The notes beneath the pieces were generated by a model. The model ran no database searches, was not told the DNA's origin, and was given only the letters and a program-made list of their open reading frames with translations. Below are positions 33,612-41,492 of a DNA stretch of 49,143 nt, in pieces; position 1 is the first letter of the stretch; the number at the start of each line of letters is the position of its first letter. The stretch is from BTUB01 sp964392765. GTDB lineage: Bacteria > Babelota > Babeliae > Babelales > Vermiphilaceae. The position numbers and the translations under genes were made by a program. The DNA lies in contig CAYMRF010000003.1 in the NCBI GenBank assembly GCA_964392765.1, positions 1-49,143 of the forward strand, given 5' to 3'.

Positions 33612-34178
33612 ATGAATACATCTCAGAAAACTTTCATCTTACTCAACCTCTTTCTTCTGATGATATCCCATGCTTCTCAGAGCATTGCTATGGAAAGAGA
33701 AGAGAACAATGTAATTAAGGGAAATCTGTGCATCGTTCCCAATTCGCCCCTCTATGCAGATGGGATGATGCTTCCTGAAACAGTAAAAAGTCAATTGAAT
33801 ATCAAAGACAATGATATGATGGTAGCAATTGTGATATCCAGCGAAGAATCATCAAATTGGCATAACGGGCACCCTCAACTCGATAAAAGTTTACGAATGC
33901 CAGATGCGTTGCCGTATCGGTTGCTTAAAGGCAAAAAGGAAGGGGATATCCTTACTTTACCGTTGCATGAAAAATATTTTATTTTGCATACAACTCAATT
34001 AAGCCACCATTATGGAAGATGCGGCGTTTTTCATGATTTACTCGAACGTTTAAAAGATCGTTTTATGCTAACGCCCGATTTTCTTGTTACAGCAAGAGAA
34101 AGCCTTTTAAGAAAAGGCATAATAGTTAGAGATGGCAATAACTTTTCACATGGACCAAATGGCTTTAAAGATGAATAA
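33612..34178 (+). CDS. exported protein, family D, copy 1
   Basis: 188 aa. A signal peptide of about 26 residues ends SQSIA, followed by M-E-R-E-E-N-N. The mature part has no recognised family. Features shared with the copy at 34.4 kb include NxIxGxLxI, ESSxWxxGHPxL, LPYxxLKGxKExDIxxL, and the C-terminal HGPNGFKDE. The shared blocks suggest a compact globular domain of about 150 residues. The last codons contain ATGAATAAAA, which in the other copy serves as the start of the next gene. Confidence 0.75.
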   Translation: MNTSQKTFILLNLFLLMISHASQSIAMEREENNVIKGNLCIVPNSPLYADGMMLPETVKSQLNIKDNDMMVAIVISSEESSNWHNGHPQLDKSLRMPDALPYRLLKGKKEGDILTLPLHEKYFILHTTQLSHHYGRCGVFHDLLERLKDRFMLTPDFLVTARESLLRKGIIVRDGNNFSHGPNGFKDE

Positions 34179-34180
34179 AA

Positions 34181-34393
34181 GTGAAAATTAGGAAAAAAAA
34201 GAAATTTGACTGGGAACTTAGTTCTGGAAATGTATTTGCCGATCTTGGATTGCCAAACCCAGAAGAACTTCTTGCCGAAGCAGATCAAGCGAGTCAGATA
34301 AATGATTTACTTAAAAAAAAGAAGCTTACGCAAGTTGAGGCGGATAAACTTCTTGGAGAACTAAAACTTTTTCACTTTAAAAAGAGAAAATAA
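34181..34393 (+). pseudogene. truncated XRE-type antitoxin-like HTH protein
   Basis: 70 aa from a GTG. The segment SSGNVFADLGLPNPEELLAEADQASQINDLLKKKKLTQVEADKLLG matches the front half of small XRE-family proteins of the HigA2 type, which continue with an xIxQPxVSxLxxG recognition helix. Here the sequence breaks after LLG into ELKLFHFKKRK and stops, so the DNA-reading helix is missing. I see no shifted frame that restores it. No ribosome site is visible. It is wedged between two family D genes with gaps of two bases and one base and has no toxin beside it. It is probably a relic, though a short expressed protein cannot be excluded. Confidence 0.55.
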
Positions 34394-34394
34394 A

Positions 34395-34940
34395 ATGCGC
34401 TACTCATTCCTACTTTCACTGTCTCTTATTTCTATTACTGCCCCAGCAATGGAGAAAGAAGAAAATAATATTATTACGGGAAAACTCGCTATCATGACCG
34501 TTCCCTACTATGCAGCCGGCTTCGAATGGCCTTCATCTTCCTTAGAAAACGAACCGCAATTCAAATTGCAGGATCATGATATCCTCGTTGATGTTCGAAC
34601 TTTCAGCCAAGAGTCTTCCGATTGGCAAGCTCATGGACATCCCAAGTTAACTAAAAATGAGCGTTTTCCCAAAACTCTACCCTATAGCATGCTCAAAGGT
34701 AGAAAGGAAAACGATATTATTAGTTTAAGAATGTATGGAAAAATCTTTATTCTTAATTTACGCCAACAAGAATATAATCATGTTCAATTCGAAGTTATTC
34801 TTGAGAGTGCCAAAAAACAATTTTTGAATGATCCAAGTTTTTTATGCGCTGGAGAAAATAGACTTTTAGCAAAAGGCATTATAGTTAAAAACGGCCCAAG
34901 TAATTACACTCATGGGCCAAACGGCTTTAAAGATGAATAA
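34395..34940 (+). CDS. exported protein, family D, copy 2
   Basis: 181 aa. Signal peptide MRYSFLLSLSLISITAPA followed by M-E-K-E-E-N-N. Paralogue of the gene at 33.6 kb, with matching blocks NNIITGKLAI, ESSDWQAHGHPKLTK, LPYSMLKGRKENDIISL and the C-terminal THGPNGFKDE. The internal segment near 40-60 differs most. It overlaps the GNAT gene by eight bases, the stop TAA lying inside that gene's ATGAATAA. Function unknown. Confidence 0.75.
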   Translation: MRYSFLLSLSLISITAPAMEKEENNIITGKLAIMTVPYYAAGFEWPSSSLENEPQFKLQDHDILVDVRTFSQESSDWQAHGHPKLTKNERFPKTLPYSMLKGRKENDIISLRMYGKIFILNLRQQEYNHVQFEVILESAKKQFLNDPSFLCAGENRLLAKGIIVKNGPSNYTHGPNGFKDE

Positions 34941-35454
34941 AATAGCATTCTCGCTTTTACTTTTTCTTGTCTTCAAAATTGGCGCAGAGCCTTCAATAAT
35001 GCCCTTTAATTATTATACTGATTTGCCGCAACTTGAAGTGCTGCTCAAAAAGGAATGGCCCACTTTATTTTGGAATCCAAGCTATGATGCAAACCTAGTA
35101 AGCATCATGTTTAAATCTCAAAATCCGGGCGATCTGAATGCGCGCAAAAAGAAATTGTTTATCAGCGTATTAAAAGAAAACAATCTTTTATTGGGCTTTA
35201 TCACGTATTATCAGCCTGATAGCCAAACAGGCCACATTGAGCTGCTCGCCATAGATCCGGTTCATCAAGGATTAGGGTATGGCAAAAAAATGGTAAATTT
35301 CGTGAAAGATTGGTGCATTAACCTACGGTGCAAGTATCTGCAATTATATGTATTTACCAATAATCCTAATGCAATCCAGTTTTATCATCATCTGGGATTT
35401 AGCGTTAAAAAAACATTTTATGGATTTTTATTATTATCAAAAACGATAAATTAA
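34933..35454 (+). CDS. exported GNAT-type N-acetyltransferase
   Basis: 173 aa from the ATG at 34933, chosen because it begins a signal peptide (MNKIAFSLLLFLVFKIGA) and overlaps the previous stop. The GNAT fold is clear: strand 4 IELLAIDPVHQGLGYGKKMV with the acetyl-CoA-binding Q-x-x-G-x-G (111-116), then YLQLYVFTNNPNAIQFYHHLGF as the C-terminal half. GNATs acetylate proteins, amines or antibiotics using acetyl-CoA, a cytosolic cofactor, so an exported form suggests action inside another cell. Two more exported GNAT-like proteins lie 2-4 kb downstream. It converges on the gene at 35.7 kb across a repeat block. Confidence 0.85.
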   Translation: MNKIAFSLLLFLVFKIGAEPSIMPFNYYTDLPQLEVLLKKEWPTLFWNPSYDANLVSIMFKSQNPGDLNARKKKLFISVLKENNLLLGFITYYQPDSQTGHIELLAIDPVHQGLGYGKKMVNFVKDWCINLRCKYLQLYVFTNNPNAIQFYHHLGFSVKKTFYGFLLLSKTIN

Positions 35455-35488
35455 AACCACAAAACCCATAAAAAATACAAGCGCACTA

Positions 35489-35670
35489 TTCATCCTGAGC
35501 CTGTCGAAGGATAGTTCAACTTGATTTCTGAAATAACATGTCAAAGTTTATAGATTCGCGTATGGCAACCCACCCTTCGAGCCAGCCTCCGCTTATCCGG
35601 GCCTTCAGGCTCGGCAAGCTTCGGCGGCCAGGCTGGGCGTTTACTCCCGAGCGAAGTCGACGGGTCGGGT
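35489..35670. repeat. dispersed GC-rich repeat block between convergent genes
   Basis: A short hairpin at 35490-35513 has ATCCTGAGCCTGTCGAAGGAT. A longer unit starts at 35571: CAGCCTCCGCTTATCCGG, GGCTCGGCAAGCTTCGGCGG and CAGGCTGGGCG, ending GACGGGTCGGG. The same unit occurs at 17.84 kb and 43.46 kb. It lies between the 3' ends of two convergent genes and could work as a bidirectional terminator. Confidence 0.7.
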
Positions 35671-35687
35671 GAATTTTTTATTTGTGT

Positions 35688-36773
35688 TTATTTTTGTCTA
35701 GCAAGCAACTGATTTTGTTGTTGTTGCAACGTCCATACTTGTCGTTGTAAATCAGCAACTTGCCGTGCTTGCGCTTCGGCTTTTGCCTTTTCTTCAGCGC
35801 GTCGCTGAATTTCTCTTTGTTCTGCTTGATACTCTTGCACTTCTTGATGATATCGCGCGGTTGAGCTTACTATTGAGCAAATCTTCTGAAGAGGTGAAAG
35901 TAGTTTTTTAGCGGCACTCATTCGATTTGGATATCCAACGCATGCATCAATATTGCCGCTTAATGAACTTCGATCATATTGAGCTGCATTAAAAAAATTC
36001 ATGTAGGGATACTTTGATCCATGAGCTCTTGCGCGTGCGCATACTGCATTTACCACATCATCATAAGTTGCGCGGCCAGCATCATATTGCTTAATAAGAT
36101 CTAATTCATAGCGATAACGAGAAGAAATGCTACCCTCCCATTCTAGCAACTGATAATAACTTTTATGATACTTAAGATATTCATGTGCAAATTCCAGCTT
36201 AGGCAAAAGCGCTGTAATTTCTTGATACGCTTGCTGCATATCATTAATCATACCTACGTCGCCATTATTGTTGCGCAACTTTGCAATTCTCTTTGCAAGC
36301 ATAGCATGTGCGGATTTAATAGATGGAATAGCATAATCCATCTCACGAATCATATCATTAACACCAGTTCTGGCTCCGTTTGGACGCGCATAAGCACTGA
36401 GCAAATTCTCGCTAGCGGATTCTATCATTCGTTGACGATCATCCTCATTGTCGGGAATGGAAGAAAATTTTGAACCAATAAAGGTAATCATTGAATCGAA
36501 TTTATGTGCCTTTTCTAGAGCATCTATTCCGTCTTTTAAAACTTCCTCGTCGGACATGAAGAATCCACTTTTACCTACTAATTTATATATGCCATAAATT
36601 CCATTGCCAACTACAGCTAAAACACCAACCCCAAGCGCAACTTTGCCAGCCATCGGGAGATTATCAACCCATTCCAATACAGAATTTTTTTGAGGCAGAT
36701 TTGCATAATTGGCCGGAACCATCATGGATGTACATAAAACAATCAGAAGAAAAAAACGAAGAGAAAATTTCAT
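35688..36773 (-). CDS. exported membrane/coiled-coil protein, family C, copy 2
   Basis: 361 aa. Signal peptide of about 21 residues ending VPA. Residues about 42-64 (GKVALGVGVLAVVGNGIYGIYKL) form a likely membrane helix, followed by DEEVLKDGIDALEKAHKFDSM, which matches copy 1. Further shared motifs are KFSSIPDN, LAKRIAKLRNNNG, MINDMQQAYQEI, LPKLEFAHEYLKYHKSYY, and a C-terminal coiled coil with a Gln-rich end. The spacing between motifs is conserved, so the pair are true paralogues separated by the family D/GNAT genes on the other strand. Unknown function; possibly an envelope scaffold. Confidence 0.75.
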   Translation of the reverse strand: MKFSLRFFLLIVLCTSMMVPANYANLPQKNSVLEWVDNLPMAGKVALGVGVLAVVGNGIYGIYKLVGKSGFFMSDEEVLKDGIDALEKAHKFDSMITFIGSKFSSIPDNEDDRQRMIESASENLLSAYARPNGARTGVNDMIREMDYAIPSIKSAHAMLAKRIAKLRNNNGDVGMINDMQQAYQEITALLPKLEFAHEYLKYHKSYYQLLEWEGSISSRYRYELDLIKQYDAGRATYDDVVNAVCARARAHGSKYPYMNFFNAAQYDRSSLSGNIDACVGYPNRMSAAKKLLSPLQKICSIVSSTARYHQEVQEYQAEQREIQRRAEEKAKAEAQARQVADLQRQVWTLQQQQNQLLARQK

Positions 36774-37032
36774 AAAAAGCCTTTATTAAAGCGGCAAACA
36801 ATTAAATTATTAATAAAATAATTCTACCGACAAATTCCCCAAAAGCAACTCCTTAGATTTTGTTTTTTTGCTTATAATCCAATTTGAAACCTTGCGCCCC
36901 TTGCTTTTTCATGCTATCGACAAATAGTTGCCAGAAGCGATACCTATAAATTTAAGTTGTTTTTCTTTCTTTTTTCATAGTAAGATCCAGCTGAAGTTCT
37001 ATTTAAAAATTAAGATAAACGAAGAAGTTTAA

Positions 37033-37156
37033 GGCCGTTCGTGGTGAGTAGCGAAACAAAGTGAAGCGTATCGAATCCATACGGCCGTTAATAATGATTT
37101 CAATTAATTGCTTCATGGTTCGATACGATTGCTTTGCAATCACTCACCACGAACGG
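37033..37156. repeat. complete 124-base inverted-repeat element
   Basis: The clearest copy of the element. CCGTTCGTGGTGAGT (37035-37049) is the perfect reverse complement of ACTCACCACGAACGG (37142-37156). Inside, CGTATCGAATCCAT and ATGGTTCGATACG form a second, near-perfect pair, with an AT-rich centre. The element ends 34 bases before the ATG at 37191. The 258 bases before it (36774-37032) are AT-rich and hold no gene or structure that I recognise. Confidence 0.85.
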
Positions 37157-37190
37157 TGTGAAACAATATATTCTTATCAAAGGAGAAACT

Positions 37191-37529
37191 ATGAAAAAGC
37201 TATTTGCCTTACTCATGCTGGTCCCCGGCTCTATCTGCGCCATGCAAGATTCTGATGAAAAAGGATATTGCGAAGCGGTTCTGGGATCACTCGTCTTAGT
37301 AAAAGAAACACCAACTCCCAATGGAAGCCAGATAGAAGGAACCTTTAGAAAAGGAGACAAAGTTTCCTGCACGGTAGACTCTGAAGGCAATGCAACAGCA
37401 ACAATCATCACCAAAAAAGGGGAAGAATTTGCTCCGGAATCCTTCTTAGGGTCTTCTCAAGAGCTCCGTGAATTGCTTCAGAAAAAGGCTGAAAAGACAG
37501 CGGTTAAAAGCCCCCGGCAAGACAGCTAG
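37191..37529 (+). CDS. small exported protein of unknown function
   Basis: 112 aa from the ATG at 37191; a longer frame would run through the repeat element, and AAAGGAG lies nine bases upstream. Signal peptide MKKLFALLMLVPGSICA followed by M-Q-D-S-D. The mature part has a compact segment with GYCEAVLGSLVLVKETPTPNG, FRKGDKVSCTVDSEGNATATIITKKG, suggesting a small beta domain with one Cys pair, and a basic helical tail ending in SPRQDS. No family recognised. Confidence 0.75.
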   Translation: MKKLFALLMLVPGSICAMQDSDEKGYCEAVLGSLVLVKETPTPNGSQIEGTFRKGDKVSCTVDSEGNATATIITKKGEEFAPESFLGSSQELRELLQKKAEKTAVKSPRQDS

Positions 37530-37605
37530 AATTGTAGGCTCTCAATTCTCTATCTCTGCACACACCCAAACTATTTTCTATTTGGCAATTTAAATCTGTA
37601 AAAAG

Positions 37606-37633
37606 TTGCCTTTTAACCGCTTTTCTATAAAAT
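37606..37633 (+). promoter_or_regulatory. possible promoter of the exported GNAT-like gene
   Basis: TTGCCT (37606-37611), a 16-base spacer and TAAAAT (37628-37633), about 40 bases before the ATG at 37674. GGCAA at 37584-37588 can pair with the TTGCC of the -35 box. The match is modest. Confidence 0.3.
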
Positions 37634-37673
37634 TAGTAATGCTATAGGTTATCAATTTTATGGAGGTTAAATC

Positions 37674-38303
37674 ATGGCACATTGTATCAATAAGGCGTTA
37701 TTTGCTTCATTGGCATTTATTTCAATTTCTGCTCAAGCAGAACTGCAAAATCCAAAAGTAACTGTTTCTAATTTAAATATAGCTCGTGATTATAGAGAAA
37801 TTGGGCAAACATTAAGTCCGAAAGCAAATATTGTCTTTTCTGAGGATTTTAATAAAACGGAACAAGTTGATGCAACGTCTTTGGCTATCAAAATGGTAAA
37901 AATACTTAAGGACAACAAAGATACAACTAAAGTTGCACATGTTAACGGAAAGTTATGCAGCCTTTTAGTAGTTAGCCCTAATGGCACTATTCTGTATCTG
38001 GACGTTCGGGTACCCAAAAATTGCAACCAAGATTTTGGTTATGAATTGCTCGAAAAAATAATTGAATCGTCACAAGAATTAGCAGAAAAAAACAATGTTC
38101 CTCGACTCAACCTCTATATTCGCAGAAACAAAACAAGTGAAATAGAATTCTTCAAAAAATGTGGATTTGAGGTAACAGCTGATGCAGGTGCTGATACCAT
38201 TTACATGTCTAAAGTCATCTCCGATAAACAACCTCACTTTGTATGTGGCACTGAGATCCTGGATAGATTAAGAAACAATCCTGTGTACGCAAAAAATTCT
38301 TGA
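37674..38303 (+). CDS. exported GNAT-like protein with weak acetyl-CoA motif
   Basis: 209 aa. Signal peptide of about 21 residues ending SAQA. The C-terminal half follows the GNAT pattern: strand ILYLDVRVP, then KNCNQDFGYELLEKIIESSQELAEKNNVPRLNLYIRRNKTSEIEFFKKCGFEV. The usual Q/R-x-x-G-x-G/A loop is reduced to NQDFGYE, so cofactor binding may be weak or lost. It is closest to the next gene, which keeps the loop. GGAGG precedes the ATG. It could be a diverging paralogue or an inactive enzyme. Together with the next gene it forms a two-gene unit 29 bases apart. Confidence 0.75.
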   Translation: MAHCINKALFASLAFISISAQAELQNPKVTVSNLNIARDYREIGQTLSPKANIVFSEDFNKTEQVDATSLAIKMVKILKDNKDTTKVAHVNGKLCSLLVVSPNGTILYLDVRVPKNCNQDFGYELLEKIIESSQELAEKNNVPRLNLYIRRNKTSEIEFFKKCGFEVTADAGADTIYMSKVISDKQPHFVCGTEILDRLRNNPVYAKNS

Positions 38304-38332
38304 TTCTATAATTATATTTGCCGGAGGTTATC

Positions 38333-39013
38333 ATGGCATTTTTTTCTAAAAAATTTTTCATTTCTTTTTTAGCACTCTCTTGCATTGCGCACGCAGATTC
38401 TTCACAATCAGATTTCTTTCTGCAATTAGCATATAAAGACAACTTCAACCAAAATACGGAGATCATTGATTACGATCACTCTAGAGATTATGAGTCTATT
38501 AAACAAATCATAAAAGATGGGTGGTCTGGGTTTGCCCGCAAGCCATATACAGAAGAAGGGCTTCAAGAGCTTTTAAAAGAACCTCAATTGGAAAACCGAA
38601 CATCCCTTATTAAAGTTGCTCGCATTAAACAGCAAACAGTAGGATTTACTAAATTAGAAATATGCAATAAGCCAACGAATAACCACCCGCATCACACAGA
38701 CTACGCGTTCAATGTGGAAGTCGAACTTGTCGGAGTCAGTCCTAACTTTAGAAATCAAGGAATCGCTTCTCAATTACTTTCTGTGGCGCAAGAAATAGCT
38801 GAAAAAAATAAAGCTACCTATCTTAACATGTATGTCTTTGAAGAGAATAAAAATGCAATTAATTTATACAAAAAGCTAGGGTTCATTGCAGTCCCTACCC
38901 CACGAAAAAAGATTCCGCTTATGACTAAAGCTCTCAAGACTCCTCAATGTGAATGCAAGCCTTGCAAATGTTTGAAAGAATATTTAGATAAGAAAAAAGT
39001 ACATAATATATAG
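38333..39013 (+). CDS. exported GNAT acetyltransferase with Cys-rich tail
   Basis: 226 aa from the ATG at 38333, with CCGGAGG five bases upstream; the TTG at 38318 lies inside that site and is rejected. Signal peptide MAFFSKKFFISFLALSCIAHA. GNAT motifs are well kept: VEVELVGVSPNFRNQGIASQLLSVAQE with the R-x-x-G-x-A loop, then YLNMYVFEENKNAINLYKKLGF. The unusual end CECKPCKCLKEYLDKKK packs four Cys into seven residues, a possible metal site or disulfide cluster. A strong hairpin with a T run follows the stop. Substrate unknown. Confidence 0.85.
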   Translation: MAFFSKKFFISFLALSCIAHADSSQSDFFLQLAYKDNFNQNTEIIDYDHSRDYESIKQIIKDGWSGFARKPYTEEGLQELLKEPQLENRTSLIKVARIKQQTVGFTKLEICNKPTNNHPHHTDYAFNVEVELVGVSPNFRNQGIASQLLSVAQEIAEKNKATYLNMYVFEENKNAINLYKKLGFIAVPTPRKKIPLMTKALKTPQCECKPCKCLKEYLDKKKVHNI

Positions 39014-39017
39014 ATAA

Positions 39018-39062
39018 AAACCCCGCCAGACTTTTAAAAGGCTAAGCGGGGTTTCATTTTTT
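39018..39062 (+). terminator. rho-independent terminator
   Basis: AAACCCCGC (39018-39026) pairs perfectly with GCGGGGTTT (39046-39054) and is followed by CATTTTTTT. It lies a few bases after the GNAT gene. The A-rich start of the hairpin means it may also end transcripts coming from the minus-strand gene at 39.1-39.9 kb. Confidence 0.85.
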
Positions 39063-39079
39063 TAGCTATTCTCTAATTT

Positions 39080-39949
39080 TTAAGGCAATGCAAATTCTAC
39101 TACTTTATCTATCCCATCTATTTTATTAAGAAGCTTAAATCTTTCTTCAAAGTATTCGCATGCAGGACCATTAATATTTTTTAATAAATGGTTTCTAGGC
39201 GATCCATCGTAGAAACTTTTATATTCAGTATCAAGCACATAATAAATCCCATCTTCAGTAAGATAAATATTACCTGGATCAGAATAATCAGTGTATCCAT
39301 AGCCAATGATTGAGAGCCCTTTTTTTGCGGCAGGCTTTCCTTTAACTTTCTCCGCGTAGACTTCCCCATTCATAATCTTGGAAATAGCTGGAAAGCATTG
39401 ATTAAAGCTAACTTTAACTTTAATTTTTGATAGATCATCTACAACAATGATATAGCGGGGTGTTTTAAACTTTTCGCGTTTCTCTTCGTGAAATTTTTTT
39501 GAAAGAAACTCAGCGCCCCAAATTCGAGTTAAATCGTTGCCATGGGGCCACCATTCGCTTTTATTTTTCTTCTCAAATTCTTGCTTGGTAAGAATCTGCC
39601 CGTTTTTATACATCTGTTTAAATTTATCAACAACTGCCCTAGTTATTGCTTCCCAGCTCATGCCATAATTCAAAACTGTACCCGTCAGTTCATATTGTGG
39701 CCAAACTTTCATAATCGCATCAACGTTAGCTTCATAATAAGGATAAAATCTTTTATAGGAATCAAGCGGATCGCCAAAAGGATTTTTAAGAGCCCCCTCT
39801 TTTTCATTCCTTTTTGAAAACTCTTTTTGTTTTTTATCTAACAATTGCTTTATGATATCCGCAGCTTGGGGCGCAGGCTGAGGAACAGGTTCTGCGGTAA
39901 AACTAAAATGGCTAAAAAATAAGATGACTATTAAATAACTTTTTTTCAT
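39080..39949 (-). CDS. exported protein with a kinase-loop-like motif
   Basis: 289 aa. Signal peptide of about 18 residues ending FSFTA, then a Pro/Gln linker (E-P-V-P-Q-P-A-P-Q). The N-terminal half is helical. The C-terminal half has PRYIIVVDD (165-172), then YTDYSDPGN (219-227), DG (233-234) and YVLDTEYKSF (237-246). The order D-x-x-x-PGN, then DG, then LDTE recalls the catalytic and metal-binding loops of APH-type kinases (DxxPGN then DxE), with one extra residue before PGN. No clear ATP-binding Lys is visible, so kinase activity is a guess. It ends against the terminator of the GNAT genes. Confidence 0.7.
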   Translation of the reverse strand: MKKSYLIVILFFSHFSFTAEPVPQPAPQAADIIKQLLDKKQKEFSKRNEKEGALKNPFGDPLDSYKRFYPYYEANVDAIMKVWPQYELTGTVLNYGMSWEAITRAVVDKFKQMYKNGQILTKQEFEKKNKSEWWPHGNDLTRIWGAEFLSKKFHEEKREKFKTPRYIIVVDDLSKIKVKVSFNQCFPAISKIMNGEVYAEKVKGKPAAKKGLSIIGYGYTDYSDPGNIYLTEDGIYYVLDTEYKSFYDGSPRNHLLKNINGPACEYFEERFKLLNKIDGIDKVVEFALP

Positions 39950-39988
39950 GATAACCCTTTTTGTATATTACAATCTCTCAAATGCTTC

Positions 39989-40236
39989 GATGGTTCAAGA
40001 CGGACTCTGCGAGTCCTCCTCACCATGAACGTAACCACGTTTACTCCTGAGCTTTGCCGAAGGGTCAGCACGAACGGGACCAGGTAAGACCTCTCCATTC
40101 GCGCTTTGCGCTCCATCGAGGCGAACGGATTTGGAACCCCGTTCGTTTCGAGCGATCCCGAGTTTATCGGTGAGTCGAGAAATTCTTCTAAAAGACTTCT
40201 CGACTGCGTGCTACGCACTCCGCTCGAAGCGAACGG
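39989..40236. repeat. repeat block with a large hairpin after ftsZ
   Basis: The first half has CGTAACCACG, CTCCTGAGC and CACGAACGGG, the same vocabulary as the other repeats. The second half is one large inverted repeat: CCGTTCGTTTCGAGCG (40139-40154) pairs with CGCTCGAAGCGAACGG (40221-40236) at 15 of 16 positions plus a wobble; inside it AGTCGAGAA (40173-40181) pairs perfectly with TTCTCGACT (40197-40205). It starts six bases after the ftsZ stop on the minus strand, so it could also end ftsZ transcripts. Confidence 0.8.
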
Positions 40237-40242
40237 AAAAAA

Positions 40243-41469
40243 CTAGCTATTCTCTAATTCCGATTTCTCTTTTCTCATAAATGCAGGCACATCAAGCGCA
40301 TCATCACCGCCCAGCAAATCTTGCTTGAGCGCTACTTCTTGTACGGGCTTTTTATAATGCGATAATGCCGGCGCAATAGTTTGCTTATGAACCACTGGCG
40401 CTTCTTGCACCGGAGCTTCTACGTGCATTTGAATCGGTTCTGCCACATCAAGCACTGTCGCTTTGATTTTGATCTCTTCTGCTGCCTGCAATTCTGCTTG
40501 TTGCGCTTGCTCGAAGCCGGTTGCAATCACCGTGACCAATACTTCATCACCAAGGCTATCATCAATTACTGAGCCTAAAATAATTTGCGCATCCGCATCG
40601 GCTTGCTCATAAATAATTGAAGCGGCTTGAGAGATCTCATGCAAACTCAAATTCTTGCTTCCGGTAATATTTAAAAGCACACTTTGCGATCCTTTGATGT
40701 TCATATTTTCAAGTAATGGTGAAGAGATTGCCGCAAGGGTTGCTTCTAAAGCGCGATCAGCCCCGCTTGCGCGTGCTGCACCCATAATTGCAAGTCCGCG
40801 ATCTTTCATGATTGCGCGAACATCAGCAAAGTCCACGTTAATGTGACCCGGTTTGGTAATAATATCAGAGATACTTTTTACCGATTGGCCAAGCACCGCA
40901 TTGATCATATTAAATGCATCGATCATAGAAGTGCTTGCATCAACCACATTGAGCAAATTTTGATTTGGAATCACAATAAGCGTATCAACATCTTTTTTGA
41001 GTTGTTGAATAGCTTCTTCAGCAATTGCCGCACGCTTTTTGCCTTCAAAGTTAAACGGACGCGTTACCACCGCGATTGATAAAATATCGCGCTCTTTTAA
41101 AGCACGCGCAATGACGGGCAATGCTCCTGATCCGGTGCCACCGCCCATACCCGCTGTTAAGAACACAATGTCAGCATCTTCTAGATGTTCCATAATCTCA
41201 TTTAATGTCTCTTCAGCGGAGCGCTTGCCTGCTTCTGGATTTGCGCCAGCTCCCAAACCTTTTGCGGTTCGAGCGCCTAAGCGAATTTTTGTTGGAGCTT
41301 TTGAATTTTCTAAAGCTTGTGCATCAGTATTTACTACTAAACATTCAATTATTTCACATCCTGATTCAATAATACTATTCACGGTATTGCCGCCAGCGCC
41401 ACCGATTCCTAATACTTTTATTTTTGCCGAATTTTCTCGAGCAAGTTCTGCGCTATCAAATTCAATCAT
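40243..41469 (-). CDS. ftsZ: cell division GTPase FtsZ
   Basis: Tubulin-like GTPase that forms the division ring. 408 aa. The N-terminal domain has GIGGAGGN (21-28), the tubulin signature GMGGGTGSG (107-115) and the T7-like NVDFADVRAIM. The C-terminal core domain follows. A variable linker of about 70 residues leads to the C-terminal peptide DVPAFMRKE, the usual docking site for FtsA, so FtsA here has its partner site. It is the last of three genes (ftsQ-like, ftsA, ftsZ), 23 bases after ftsA. Confidence 0.98.
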   Translation of the reverse strand: MIEFDSAELARENSAKIKVLGIGGAGGNTVNSIIESGCEIIECLVVNTDAQALENSKAPTKIRLGARTAKGLGAGANPEAGKRSAEETLNEIMEHLEDADIVFLTAGMGGGTGSGALPVIARALKERDILSIAVVTRPFNFEGKKRAAIAEEAIQQLKKDVDTLIVIPNQNLLNVVDASTSMIDAFNMINAVLGQSVKSISDIITKPGHINVDFADVRAIMKDRGLAIMGAARASGADRALEATLAAISSPLLENMNIKGSQSVLLNITGSKNLSLHEISQAASIIYEQADADAQIILGSVIDDSLGDEVLVTVIATGFEQAQQAELQAAEEIKIKATVLDVAEPIQMHVEAPVQEAPVVHKQTIAPALSHYKKPVQEVALKQDLLGGDDALDVPAFMRKEKSELENS

Positions 41470-41492
41470 CTGCTTCTCCCTAAGATTTTATA

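Noticed and set aside
37134..37190. Longer start for the 112-residue exported protein
   Set aside because: It lies inside the inverted-repeat element; a strong ribosome site precedes 37191.
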